64,000 nt of DNA. It comes from Sphingomonas aerophila. Its GTDB lineage: Bacteria; Pseudomonadota; Alphaproteobacteria; Sphingomonadales; Sphingomonadaceae. Made by a program: the position numbers and the translations under genes. This document shows positions 43,661-52,868 of this stretch, piece after piece; position 1 is the stretch's first letter; the number at the start of each line of letters is the position of its first letter. The stretch covers positions 186,001-250,000 of the forward strand of contig NZ_JACIJK010000001.1 of assembly GCF_014199305.1 (NCBI RefSeq), written 5' to 3'. The notes beneath the pieces are model-generated. The model saw nothing but the letters and a program-made list of their open reading frames with translations, made no database searches and was not told where the DNA came from.

Positions 43661-44428
43661 ATGGCCAAGCTCCCTCCCCTTCCCGGTACCACTGGCCGGC
43701 GTGACTGGCGCACGGCGCTGGACGCGATTCGCAAGCTGCTCGCCGATGGCAACGACACCGCACAGGTGTTCCGCATCATGCACGCGCTCAACACGGGCAC
43801 GGCGGCTACCAATTACGCGCGACTGATCGCCACCAAGGAAGGCGGTCGGATCGCGGCGGGCCTGGCCGAATTGGCCGATCGGTTGAGCAATCCCGACTTT
43901 GTGGCGTCCTTTGCCCCCGGAACAGTGGGCGCCGCGTATCGCGACTGGCTGGCGAGCACCGGCTATTCGGCCGACGGGCTTGCCGATGTCAGCCGTCAGG
44001 CGAGCAACTACGATATGCGCCACCCCTATGTCTGGATGGGTCGTCGTATTCGCGACAGCCACGATATCTGGCACGTGCTGACCGGCTACAAGGCCGATGA
44101 GCATATGGGCGAAGCCTGCCTCGTCGCCTTCTCCTATGCTCAGGTGGGTGGGCTCGGCTGGGCGCTGATCGGCACCGCCGCTGCCCTGAAGAGCCTTCGC
44201 GCAACCGGATCGCGCCTGTTCGCGCGGGCGGTGTGGGAGGGATATCGCCACGGCCGCCGCGCGCGCTGGATATCGGGCGAGGATTACCTGCAGCTTCTTC
44301 ATGAGCCGCTGGATGAAGCCCGCCGCCGTCTGCGCATCGAAACCCCGCATGCCTACCTGAAGGCGCAGCGGGACCTAGGCCCCGCGGCTGCGTCCTTCAT
44401 GCAGGCGCCCGTACGCGCTGCCGCCTGA
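43661..44428 (+). CDS. Coq4-family protein
   Basis: A 255-residue protein of the Coq4 family, which in mitochondria organises the ubiquinone synthesis complex and was linked to C1 decarboxylation of the quinone head group. The metal motif is H134-D135-x-x-H138 (RDSHDIWHVLTGY) with Glu151; here 12 residues separate H138 and E151 rather than the usual 11. Further blocks: NYDMRHPYVWMGRRIRD and HMGEACLVAFSYAQ. The ATG at 43661 has an AAGGAG site eight bases before it. It has its own promoter. A role in quinone metabolism is inferred from the family. Confidence 0.85.
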   Translation: MAKLPPLPGTTGRRDWRTALDAIRKLLADGNDTAQVFRIMHALNTGTAATNYARLIATKEGGRIAAGLAELADRLSNPDFVASFAPGTVGAAYRDWLASTGYSADGLADVSRQASNYDMRHPYVWMGRRIRDSHDIWHVLTGYKADEHMGEACLVAFSYAQVGGLGWALIGTAAALKSLRATGSRLFARAVWEGYRHGRRARWISGEDYLQLLHEPLDEARRRLRIETPHAYLKAQRDLGPAAASFMQAPVRAAA

Positions 44429-44433
44429 TCGGA

Positions 44434-44456
44434 GCCGTCGTTCAGTTGCAACGACG
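44434..44456 (+). terminator. Hairpin after the Coq4-like gene
   Basis: CCGTCGTT, seven-base loop, AACGACGG form a perfect eight-base-pair stem between the Coq4-like gene and recF. Only TTCAGG follows, so termination would be weak or factor-assisted. It also lies in the recF leader, 39 bases before its ATG. Confidence 0.45.
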
Positions 44457-44494
44457 GTTCAGGTCGCGGCCATTCCGCTCTAAGGCCAGGCGCA

Positions 44495-45547
44495 ATGCTG
44501 TCGCGCCTGGTTCTCACCGACTTTCGCAACCATCCCCAGCTCACCATTGAGCCGGGGGCCGGGTTCGTCGTGCTGTTCGGGGAGAATGGCGCGGGCAAGA
44601 CCAACATCCTTGAGGCGGTGTCGCTGCTTGCCCCCGGCCGTGGGCTCCGTCGCGCACCGCTCACCGCCATGGCACGGCAGGGTGGCCCCGGTGGATTCGG
44701 GGTGGCCGCCAGTCTGGTGGAGGATGTCGATCTGGCGACCGGAACCGTGGTGGGGGCGCCCGAGCGGCGATTGGTCCGGGTTCAAAGCGCACCGGTTGCC
44801 GCCACCACATTGGCGGAATGGTTGACCATATTGTGGCTGACCCCGGCAATGGACCGTTTGTTCGTGGAGCCAGCGGCCGAGCGGCGGCGCTTTCTTGACC
44901 GGCTCACCCTGGCGCTGTTCCCGGCCCACGCCCGTCACGCCAACCGGTACGAGGCGGCGATGCGCGACCGCAACCGCCTGCTTGCCGAGCCACGGCCCGA
45001 CCCGGCCTGGCTGTCGGCTTTGGAGGCACGCATGGCGGAGCACGGTGCTGCCATCGCCGCGGCGCGGGCGGAAACGGTGGCATTACTGGCCGAACGGCTG
45101 GCGGTCGAACCCGATGGCCCGTTCGCTCGGGCGCGGCTGGCACTGGAAGGGGGCAGGGCCGATGATCTGGCGGCCGAGCTTGCCCGCGGCCGGACGCGCG
45201 ATGCGGCGGCGGGGCGCACCTTGTCAGGGCCGCACCGTGCCGACCTGCTCGTCACGCATGTGGCCAAAGACCAGCCGGCCGCCCTGTGCTCCACGGGCGA
45301 GCAAAAGGCGCTGCTTCTGGGCATCGTCCTCGCCCATGCGGCCCTGGTCGCGGACCGGACAGGACGGGCGCCGGTGCTGTTGCTGGATGAGGTCGCCGCG
45401 CACCTCGACCCGGTGCGCCGGCTTGCGCTGTTCGAACGGCTCGACGGGCGCGGTCAGGTGTGGATGACGGGTACTGAGCCCGCCCTGTTCGATGGCGCGC
45501 CAGCCGATGCCTTGCGACTGGCAGTGCATCCCGGCGGCACTGGCTGA
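44495..45547 (+). CDS. recF: DNA replication and repair protein RecF
   Basis: SMC-like ATPase that loads RecA at single-strand gaps, 350 residues. Walker A GENGAGKT is at 29-36 after [16 protein letters not shown], the family N-terminus; the ABC-type signature is [19 protein letters not shown]; Walker B is [13 protein letters not shown]. The middle [16 protein letters not shown] block is RecF-specific. The ATG at 44495 gives the standard start. dnaN and gyrB are in the same window but not adjacent. Confidence 0.95.
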   Translation: MLSRLVLTDFRNHPQLTIEPGAGFVVLFGENGAGKTNILEAVSLLAPGRGLRRAPLTAMARQGGPGGFGVAASLVEDVDLATGTVVGAPERRLVRVQSAPVAATTLAEWLTILWLTPAMDRLFVEPAAERRRFLDRLTLALFPAHARHANRYEAAMRDRNRLLAEPRPDPAWLSALEARMAEHGAAIAAARAETVALLAERLAVEPDGPFARARLALEGGRADDLAAELARGRTRDAAAGRTLSGPHRADLLVTHVAKDQPAALCSTGEQKALLLGIVLAHAALVADRTGRAPVLLLDEVAAHLDPVRRLALFERLDGRGQVWMTGTEPALFDGAPADALRLAVHPGGTG

Positions 45548-45659
45548 CTGGCGGCACCGTCTGGCGGCTGAACCGGGCCTGTCAGTGCGGCTCAGGATCG
45601 GTTCAAGCGTAGCGGGCCACATCGTCCGCCGCCGGGGCGGGAAAAACAGGAGTTTGCCG

Positions 45660-46196
45660 ATGCTGAAGCCGATCGTCTTAGCCGCCCTCACCGCCTCTAC
45701 CCTGGTTGCCGCACCGGCTCAGGCCCAGCGCCACGACCGTACTGTCGTGGTCGAGCGCACGGTCGTCGTGGATCAGGCGCCCGGCTGGGACCGCCGGGCA
45801 ATGCGGGGCTATGGCTTTCGCCAGACACCGCGTGGAGCGCGCCTGATCCTGCAAGGTGACGTGCTGTTCGCGACGGACTCGGACGTGCTGCGCCCCGGCG
45901 CCATCAACCGCCTGCGCCCACTCGCACGATTTCTTCGCGCCAACCCCGGCGTGCGTGTCGCCATCGACGGTTACACCGATGCCCGTGGCTCGGACACGCA
46001 CAACCAGGATCTGTCGGAGCGGAGAGCGGCGTCCGTCCGCGCAGCGTTTGACGACGTGGGCGTGGTACGCGCCCGGTTCAGCGTCGCCGGCCATGGCAAG
46101 GCCAATCCGGTCGCGAGCAACGCCACTGCGGCGGGGATGCGTCAGAACCGGCGTGTCGAGGTGACGCTGCTCGGCCGTCGCGCGGCAGAGTTCTAA
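45660..46196 (+). CDS. OmpA-domain outer membrane/periplasmic protein
   Basis: A 178-residue exported protein. Signal peptide residues 1-22 end AQAQ; a short linker rich in Val and basic residues follows; residues 65-175 are an OmpA C-terminal peptidoglycan-binding domain: LFATDSDVLRPGAINRL, VAIDGYTDARGSDTHNQDLSERRA and the AAGMRQNRRVEVTL end. The Asp and Arg that grip diaminopimelate are in those last blocks. No lipobox and no beta-barrel, so it is likely periplasmic. ACAGGAG precedes the ATG. A terminator-like hairpin follows. Confidence 0.9.
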   Translation: MLKPIVLAALTASTLVAAPAQAQRHDRTVVVERTVVVDQAPGWDRRAMRGYGFRQTPRGARLILQGDVLFATDSDVLRPGAINRLRPLARFLRANPGVRVAIDGYTDARGSDTHNQDLSERRAASVRAAFDDVGVVRARFSVAGHGKANPVASNATAAGMRQNRRVEVTLLGRRAAEF

Positions 46197-46204
46197 TTCG
46201 CCAG

Positions 46205-46260
46205 AGCCCCGGTTCGTGGAAGCGGACCGGGGCTGGACGGTCCCGAATGGACCATCCTTT
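46205..46260 (+). terminator. Terminator-like double hairpin after the OmpA-domain gene
   Basis: AGCCCCGGT (46205-46213) pairs perfectly with ACCGGGGCT (46226-46234); a second small stem GGTCC/GGACC (46239-46253) follows, then CCTTTTA. The T tract is short, so termination efficiency is uncertain. Confidence 0.55.
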
Positions 46261-46326
46261 TACGACCGCCCCGGCCTGACGTAGGTTAACCTTGCCGGCG
46301 GTCGGACAGCGCCGTAAGCGCACGGC

Positions 46327-47076
46327 ATGTGTCTTGGTTCCGAGCCGATTGTTTTCAGCACAGCTCTTCCCGCTTACGATGTCGTCATTCCCTGCTTCAA
46401 TCGCGATCATGTCGTTGCCGATGCGGTGGAGAGCGTCCTCGCCCAGGGTCACCCACCCACCCGCGTCATCGTTGTTGACGACGGCTCCTCCGATGCCAGC
46501 GCTGCCACGGTTCTCGCCCTCGCCGCTGCCGACCCGCGGGTTAGCGCCGTGCTGTTGCCGCGAAACGTCGGGGCGTCAGCAGCACGCAACGCCGGCGTTG
46601 CGATCGCGCAGGCGCCTTGGATCGCCTTTCTCGACAGCGATGACGTGTGGCTGCCCGGCGCAGCGCATGCGATGCTAGGCTCGCCTGCGCTTGCGGCGCT
46701 GGACGTGGTCGTCGGCCAGTTTTCCCGGGTCGAGCAGGGTGGCGAGCCCCAGGCGCCCGAATGTGGTTGGGATGGGAATTGCATTCGTCGCGGCCTGGCC
46801 TCCGGCGGGGTGGTCGGGCCGAGCTGGTCGGTGATCCGGCGCGATGTCGTGATTGCGGTAAACGGGTTTGATCCCAGCTTCCACAATTGCAACGACTGGG
46901 ACTTCTACACTCGCGCGGCCGCTGCCGGTGCCCGCTTTGGCCGGGTGGATGCAACAGTCGCGCTGTACCGCACCGCAGCCGGCGGGCGCCTGACCCATGA
47001 CGACGCGGTAGGCGCCGCCAATGCCCGGCGGGTGCTGTCCCATCCGTGGCTGCGAGAGTTTGCGGACGTCGCCTGA
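46327..47076 (+). CDS. Glycosyltransferase family 2 protein
   Basis: A GT-A fold transferase of 249 residues. YDVVIPCFNRDHVVADAVES is the nucleotide-sugar-binding start, VIVVDDGSSDASA the acidic loop, NVGASAARNAG the conserved helix, and FLDSDDVW the metal-binding DxD region; a Trp/Asp block NCNDWDFYTRAAA is the probable acceptor side. It uses a nucleotide sugar; the acceptor is unknown. No other glycan genes lie nearby. The ATG lacks a good ribosome site. The 183-base gap to gyrB has no gene. Confidence 0.88.
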   Translation: MCLGSEPIVFSTALPAYDVVIPCFNRDHVVADAVESVLAQGHPPTRVIVVDDGSSDASAATVLALAAADPRVSAVLLPRNVGASAARNAGVAIAQAPWIAFLDSDDVWLPGAAHAMLGSPALAALDVVVGQFSRVEQGGEPQAPECGWDGNCIRRGLASGGVVGPSWSVIRRDVVIAVNGFDPSFHNCNDWDFYTRAAAAGARFGRVDATVALYRTAAGGRLTHDDAVGAANARRVLSHPWLREFADVA

Positions 47077-47211
47077 CGCCCGGCTGTCATTTACGGCGCG
47101 GGCTCAGCCTCACTATTCGGCCCGGCCGGCCGGCATTGAGCGGGTGATGTGGAGAAAGCGCGCCAAAGCCTGCCTCTTTCTACGTTTAACGCCCGGCAAA
47201 GCCGCGCTTAG

Positions 47212-49755
<2,544 letters not shown>

Positions 49756-49785
49756 TCGGGCGTCGGCGCGCCCTGGCCGGACGGG

Positions 49786-50484
49786 TCAGGGTGTGTCGGA
49801 GCCACAGTCGACCGGCCCGCCCGCCGTTGCGACGACTCGGCACTTGGTTGTGCCGGCGATGCTGACCCGGCCGACGCCAGTGTTGCTCACCTGCGCCTGA
49901 TAATGCGCGCGAGCCCGGATCTCTCCCGGGCCGTCGAGCCGTACGAACAGCTCGCCCGTATCCAATGCGGCCGCGTCGATCGTGCCGGTACCGTTGCTGA
50001 GCAGTCGGGCATTGTCGGCCTTTCCCGCCAGCGTCAGCGATCCCGAGCCGATCACGGTCCCGATCAACCGTGGCGTATCGACCTGCGCCGCCTCGATAGC
50101 ACCCGTGCCGCTGATCGACAGATCAATCCGTTCGCCCCGCATCCGCCCGAGCTTCAGGCGGGACGCGCCAACGACGCTTGCCGAGACGATGTTGGGCGTG
50201 GTCAGCGCCACTCGCACTGGTTCCCGAGATCGCACCGCCCGCTGGTCAGCACTGCCGATCACCGGCCGCACGACCAGGGTGGTACCGTCCACCCTGACCT
50301 CAATCCGGTCGATTGCCGCCTTTTCGCCGGTGACGGTTCCGGTTGGGGACGCGCCAACCGACACGGTCACTTCATAAGGCCCCTGCACGCGGATTCGGTC
50401 AAAGGTCCCAGGATAGACGCCACGCTCTGCCGCAGGCGCGACGACGGGGAGCAGGAGGGCAAGAAGCGCGAACTGGCGTGGCAT
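49786..50484 (-). CDS. Head-GIN domain (DUF2807) exported protein, copy 1
   Basis: A 232-residue exported protein: signal peptide residues 1-20 (LLALLLPVVAPAAE), then a right-handed beta-helix of short glycine-asparagine rungs (VVGASRLKLGR, ISGTGAIEAAQ, VIGSGSLTLAG, SNGTGTIDAA) typical of the head-GIN family. It ends with a Cys pair (KCRVVATAGGPVDCG) that could form a disulfide. The function of the family is unknown; members sit in envelopes of many bacteria. It is a paralogue of the next upstream gene, whose stop lies 42 bases before this ATG, so both are probably one transcript. Confidence 0.85.
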   Translation of the reverse strand: MPRQFALLALLLPVVAPAAERGVYPGTFDRIRVQGPYEVTVSVGASPTGTVTGEKAAIDRIEVRVDGTTLVVRPVIGSADQRAVRSREPVRVALTTPNIVSASVVGASRLKLGRMRGERIDLSISGTGAIEAAQVDTPRLIGTVIGSGSLTLAGKADNARLLSNGTGTIDAAALDTGELFVRLDGPGEIRARAHYQAQVSNTGVGRVSIAGTTKCRVVATAGGPVDCGSDTP

Positions 50485-50526
50485 GGTGCCCAGCCTTGCA
50501 TCCCGCTCACCCCCGCGCAACCCAGC

Positions 50527-51267
50527 TCAGGCGCAGCGAACCGACCCTGATCCCATCTTCGTTACCTGGCACTTCGCGCCGCCGGTGATGACCACATCGC
50601 CGGACCCGACAATGGTGACATCGGCTGTGCGCGCTGCATTGGCGGCGACATTGCCTGCACCGGCGATCGTGACCTCCGCCGTGTCGGCCCGCAGGCCGGC
50701 GTTGCGGACCTTGCCCGAGCCGCCAATCGAGACACTGGTTTTCCCAGCACGGCCGGCCGCGGTGATGTCGCCCGATCCGCCAATGTTCCAGCTGGCACGA
50801 CGCACCTGCATGTTGTTGACGGTCAGGCGTCCCGATCCGCCGATATTGCCTTCAAAGGAGTCGCCCGCAACCCGGTCCACCGTGATCGAGCCCGAGCCGC
50901 CGATCGCTGCACCCGTCAGCCGCGGCAGCGTCACGACGAAGTGCACCCGTTCCCCACCTCCCGACCAGGCGCCTTTCTTCGTACCGAGATCGAGGCTGTG
51001 CCCGTTCTGGCGAACCCGCAGGCGGTCCAGCATGGCGGGAGAGCCGGTCGCTACTACCGAGAAGGTGGGTCCTACCGATACGGTCACGTCCGCGCTCGAC
51101 GACAGACCAACCATGTGAAAATCGCGCGCGGCGAACCGTCGCTCCCCGCCCGAGCCGGTGGCCGGGATTTCGGTGCCGTTCCCGTCAGAAGCTTCGGCAG
51201 AACACGCGGCCAGCGGTGCAACTGCCGCAAAAAGGCCGATAGCGAGAAGAGGGCTAATCTGCTTCAC
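50527..51267 (-). CDS. Head-GIN domain (DUF2807) lipoprotein, copy 2
   Basis: A 246-residue protein: MKQISPLLAIGLFAAVAPLAAC is a lipoprotein signal with the lipobox LAAC (Cys22). The mature part forms beta-helix rungs that repeat GGSG (IGGSGSITVDR, IGGSGRLTVNN, IGGSGDITAAG, IGGSGKVRNAG) and ends with a Cys pair (KCQVTKMGSGSVRC) as in copy 1. I chose the GTG at 51267 because GGGAG lies eight bases before it and because the promoter leaves only a few bases before the ATG at 51282. The gene has a strong promoter overlapped by a palindrome. Confidence 0.85.
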   Translation of the reverse strand: MKQISPLLAIGLFAAVAPLAACSAEASDGNGTEIPATGSGGERRFAARDFHMVGLSSSADVTVSVGPTFSVVATGSPAMLDRLRVRQNGHSLDLGTKKGAWSGGGERVHFVVTLPRLTGAAIGGSGSITVDRVAGDSFEGNIGGSGRLTVNNMQVRRASWNIGGSGDITAAGRAGKTSVSIGGSGKVRNAGLRADTAEVTIAGAGNVAANAARTADVTIVGSGDVVITGGAKCQVTKMGSGSVRCA

Positions 51268-51283
51268 GACCGCAACTCCCATT

Positions 51284-51327
51284 GGTGTACTGTTCACATA
51301 GTACACCCGTGCGTCGATGGGCGACAA
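51284..51327 (-). promoter_or_regulatory. Promoter with palindromic operator for the head-GIN pair
   Basis: On the minus strand a -35 TTGTCG (51322-51327), an 18-base spacer and a -10 TACTAT (51298-51303). The -10 lies inside a perfect inverted repeat GGTGTAC-N10-GTACACC (51284-51307). Such a site would let a bound repressor block polymerase. It resembles GntR/YtrA or PadR type operators; no such regulator is encoded in this window. Confidence 0.65.
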
Positions 51328-51331
51328 GCAC

Positions 51332-51361
51332 AAAAAAGGGCGGCACCGACCGGCACCGCCC
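51332..51361 (-). terminator. Intrinsic terminator after carD-like gene
   Basis: On the minus strand GGGCGG and CCGCCC close a 24-base hairpin (51338-51361) with inner CCG/CGG pairing, followed directly by six T residues (51332-51337). It begins 25 bases after the CarD stop and insulates it from the head-GIN promoter. Confidence 0.85.
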
Positions 51362-51386
51362 CTTCCTTGTTCGACCGTTACGCCAA

Positions 51387-51920
51387 TCAGGCGGCCGGCT
51401 TGTCCTTGTTGTAGATCGCCGCAGCCGCACGCAGGATTTCCAGGATCTTCACCTGCGCTGCCGGCTCGTCGATCTGCTCCATGGCCGCGAGCTCGCGGGC
51501 GAGGCGCGAACACGCCGCTTCGAAGATCTGACGTTCCGAATAGCTCTGCTCGGGCTGGTCATCGGCACGGAACAGATCGCGGACCACTTCGGCGATTGAC
51601 ACGAGGTCACCCGAATTGATCTTCGCCTCATATTCCTGCGCGCGGCGCGACCACATGGTGCGCTTGACCTTCGGCTTGCCCTTCAGGCATTCCATCGCCT
51701 CGCGCATGGTCTTGTCCGACGACAGCTTGCGCATGCCGACGGATTCAGCCTTATTGGTCGGAACGCGAAGCGTCATGCGCTCCTTTTCGAACCGCAGAAC
51801 GTAGAGCTCAAGCGAGGTTCCCGCGATCTCCTGCTTCTGCAGTTCGATTACACGGCCCACGCCGTGCTTGGGATAGACAACATAGTCGCCGACGTCGAAG
51901 GACAAAGCCTTGGCAGCCAT
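51387..51920 (-). CDS. CarD-family transcription regulator
   Basis: RNA-polymerase-binding regulator of 177 residues. The N-terminal Tudor-like domain reads FDVGDYVVYPKHGVGRVIELQ and binds the polymerase beta subunit; the C-terminal helical domain (REAMECLKGKPKVKRTMWSRR with the conserved Trp) inserts next to the -10 element and stabilises open complexes. In alphaproteobacteria (Rhodobacter, Caulobacter) CarD acts at rRNA and many other promoters lacking a T at -7. It has a good intrinsic terminator. The 220-base gap upstream to fdxA has no gene. Confidence 0.95.
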   Translation of the reverse strand: MAAKALSFDVGDYVVYPKHGVGRVIELQKQEIAGTSLELYVLRFEKERMTLRVPTNKAESVGMRKLSSDKTMREAMECLKGKPKVKRTMWSRRAQEYEAKINSGDLVSIAEVVRDLFRADDQPEQSYSERQIFEAACSRLARELAAMEQIDEPAAQVKILEILRAAAAIYNKDKPAA

Positions 51921-52140
51921 TCAGGGGGCCTTTCCGGGTTTTCCGACCATGTACCGCGGCGAACACCGGGTTTATACGAACGGAAAAGAGGGGGTTGCGT
52001 ACACTCCAAGCGGGCGGCACAAATTATCACGCCCGTCGCGGACCCATTTAGCATGGCCGCAACAAAATTACCAGCGTGTTGTGTCAGCAGCGCTGCCCGG
52101 AATGGGCCAGTCACTTCCGCGGTGTGAAATCGCCGGGCGA

Positions 52141-52482
52141 TCAGTCGCCGGCGCCTGCCTCCGGCGTGAAGTACTTGTCGTACTTGCCCTCTTCACCTTT
52201 GTGCTCGTCGGCATCCGCGGGGGTCTGATCGACCTTGCGCGTGACGTTGGGCCACTGGGAGGAGAAGGTGGCATTAAGCTCCAGCCACTGCTCCAGACCA
52301 TTTTCCGTATCCGGCAGGATGGCTTCAGCCGGGCACTCAGGCTCGCAAACGCCGCAGTCGATGCACTCGGACGGATTGATGACCAGCATCGTCTCGCCCT
52401 CGTAAAAACAGTCCACGGGACAGACCTCGACGCAGTCCATGTACTTGCAGCGGATGCAGGCATCGGTGACGACGTAGGTCAT
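52141..52482 (-). CDS. fdxA: Seven-iron ferredoxin FdxA
   Basis: A 113-residue ferredoxin with a 3Fe-4S and a 4Fe-4S cluster. Cysteines are at 9, 12, 17, 21 and 25 ([20 protein letters not shown]) and at 40, 43, 46 and 50 ([14 protein letters not shown]). A 55-residue C-terminal extension, acidic and lysine-rich, follows, as in Azotobacter ferredoxin I and other alphaproteobacterial FdxA. It carries low-potential electrons; partners are unknown. Order helicase, S4 protein, fdxA, carD is common in alphaproteobacteria. Confidence 0.95.
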   Translation of the reverse strand: MTYVVTDACIRCKYMDCVEVCPVDCFYEGETMLVINPSECIDCGVCEPECPAEAILPDTENGLEQWLELNATFSSQWPNVTRKVDQTPADADEHKGEEGKYDKYFTPEAGAGD

Positions 52483-52550
52483 GTACGAGTTCCCTAGGCC
52501 AGTGGCCGGCTGTTCAACGATGCGCTGCTAGGACGTGGCGAGCCGATCCG

Positions 52551-52868
52551 TCAATCAATTGGGTCTTGCTGCGAGACGTTAGCAACTTGCGGGGCCTCGG
52601 TGCCGACCGTCAGGTCGGTGTAGCAGGCACGCGCCTCAGGCGCGGGACCGCGCCGCGGCGGCAGCGCGTCGACCCGTACCGTTCTGACCCGGCCATGAGC
52701 GGCAAAGGTCAACACGTTGCCGACCCGGATGGCAGCCGCGGCCTTCTCCACCAGGCGACCGTCGCAGCGGAGCCGCCCGGTCGCTGCAAGTTCCTGGGCA
52801 ACGGTGCGCGTCTTCGCCAGCCGTGCGAACCACAGGAAGCGGTCGAGTCGCATCGTGGCTTCAGCCAT
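52551..52868 (-). CDS. S4-domain RNA-binding protein (Hsp15-like)
   Basis: A 105-residue protein dominated by an S4 domain: MRLDRFLWFARLAKTRTVAQ, then GRLRCDGRLVEKAAAAIRVGN. This is the Hsp15 (HslR) pattern; E. coli Hsp15 recycles stalled 50S subunits carrying nascent chains. The C-terminal basic helix of Hsp15 is replaced by an Ala/Glu-rich tail of about 35 residues, so ribosome rescue is inferred only. The ATG at 52868 overlaps the end of the helicase gene by eight bases. Confidence 0.88.
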   Translation of the reverse strand: MAEATMRLDRFLWFARLAKTRTVAQELAATGRLRCDGRLVEKAAAAIRVGNVLTFAAHGRVRTVRVDALPPRRGPAPEARACYTDLTVGTEAPQVANVSQQDPID

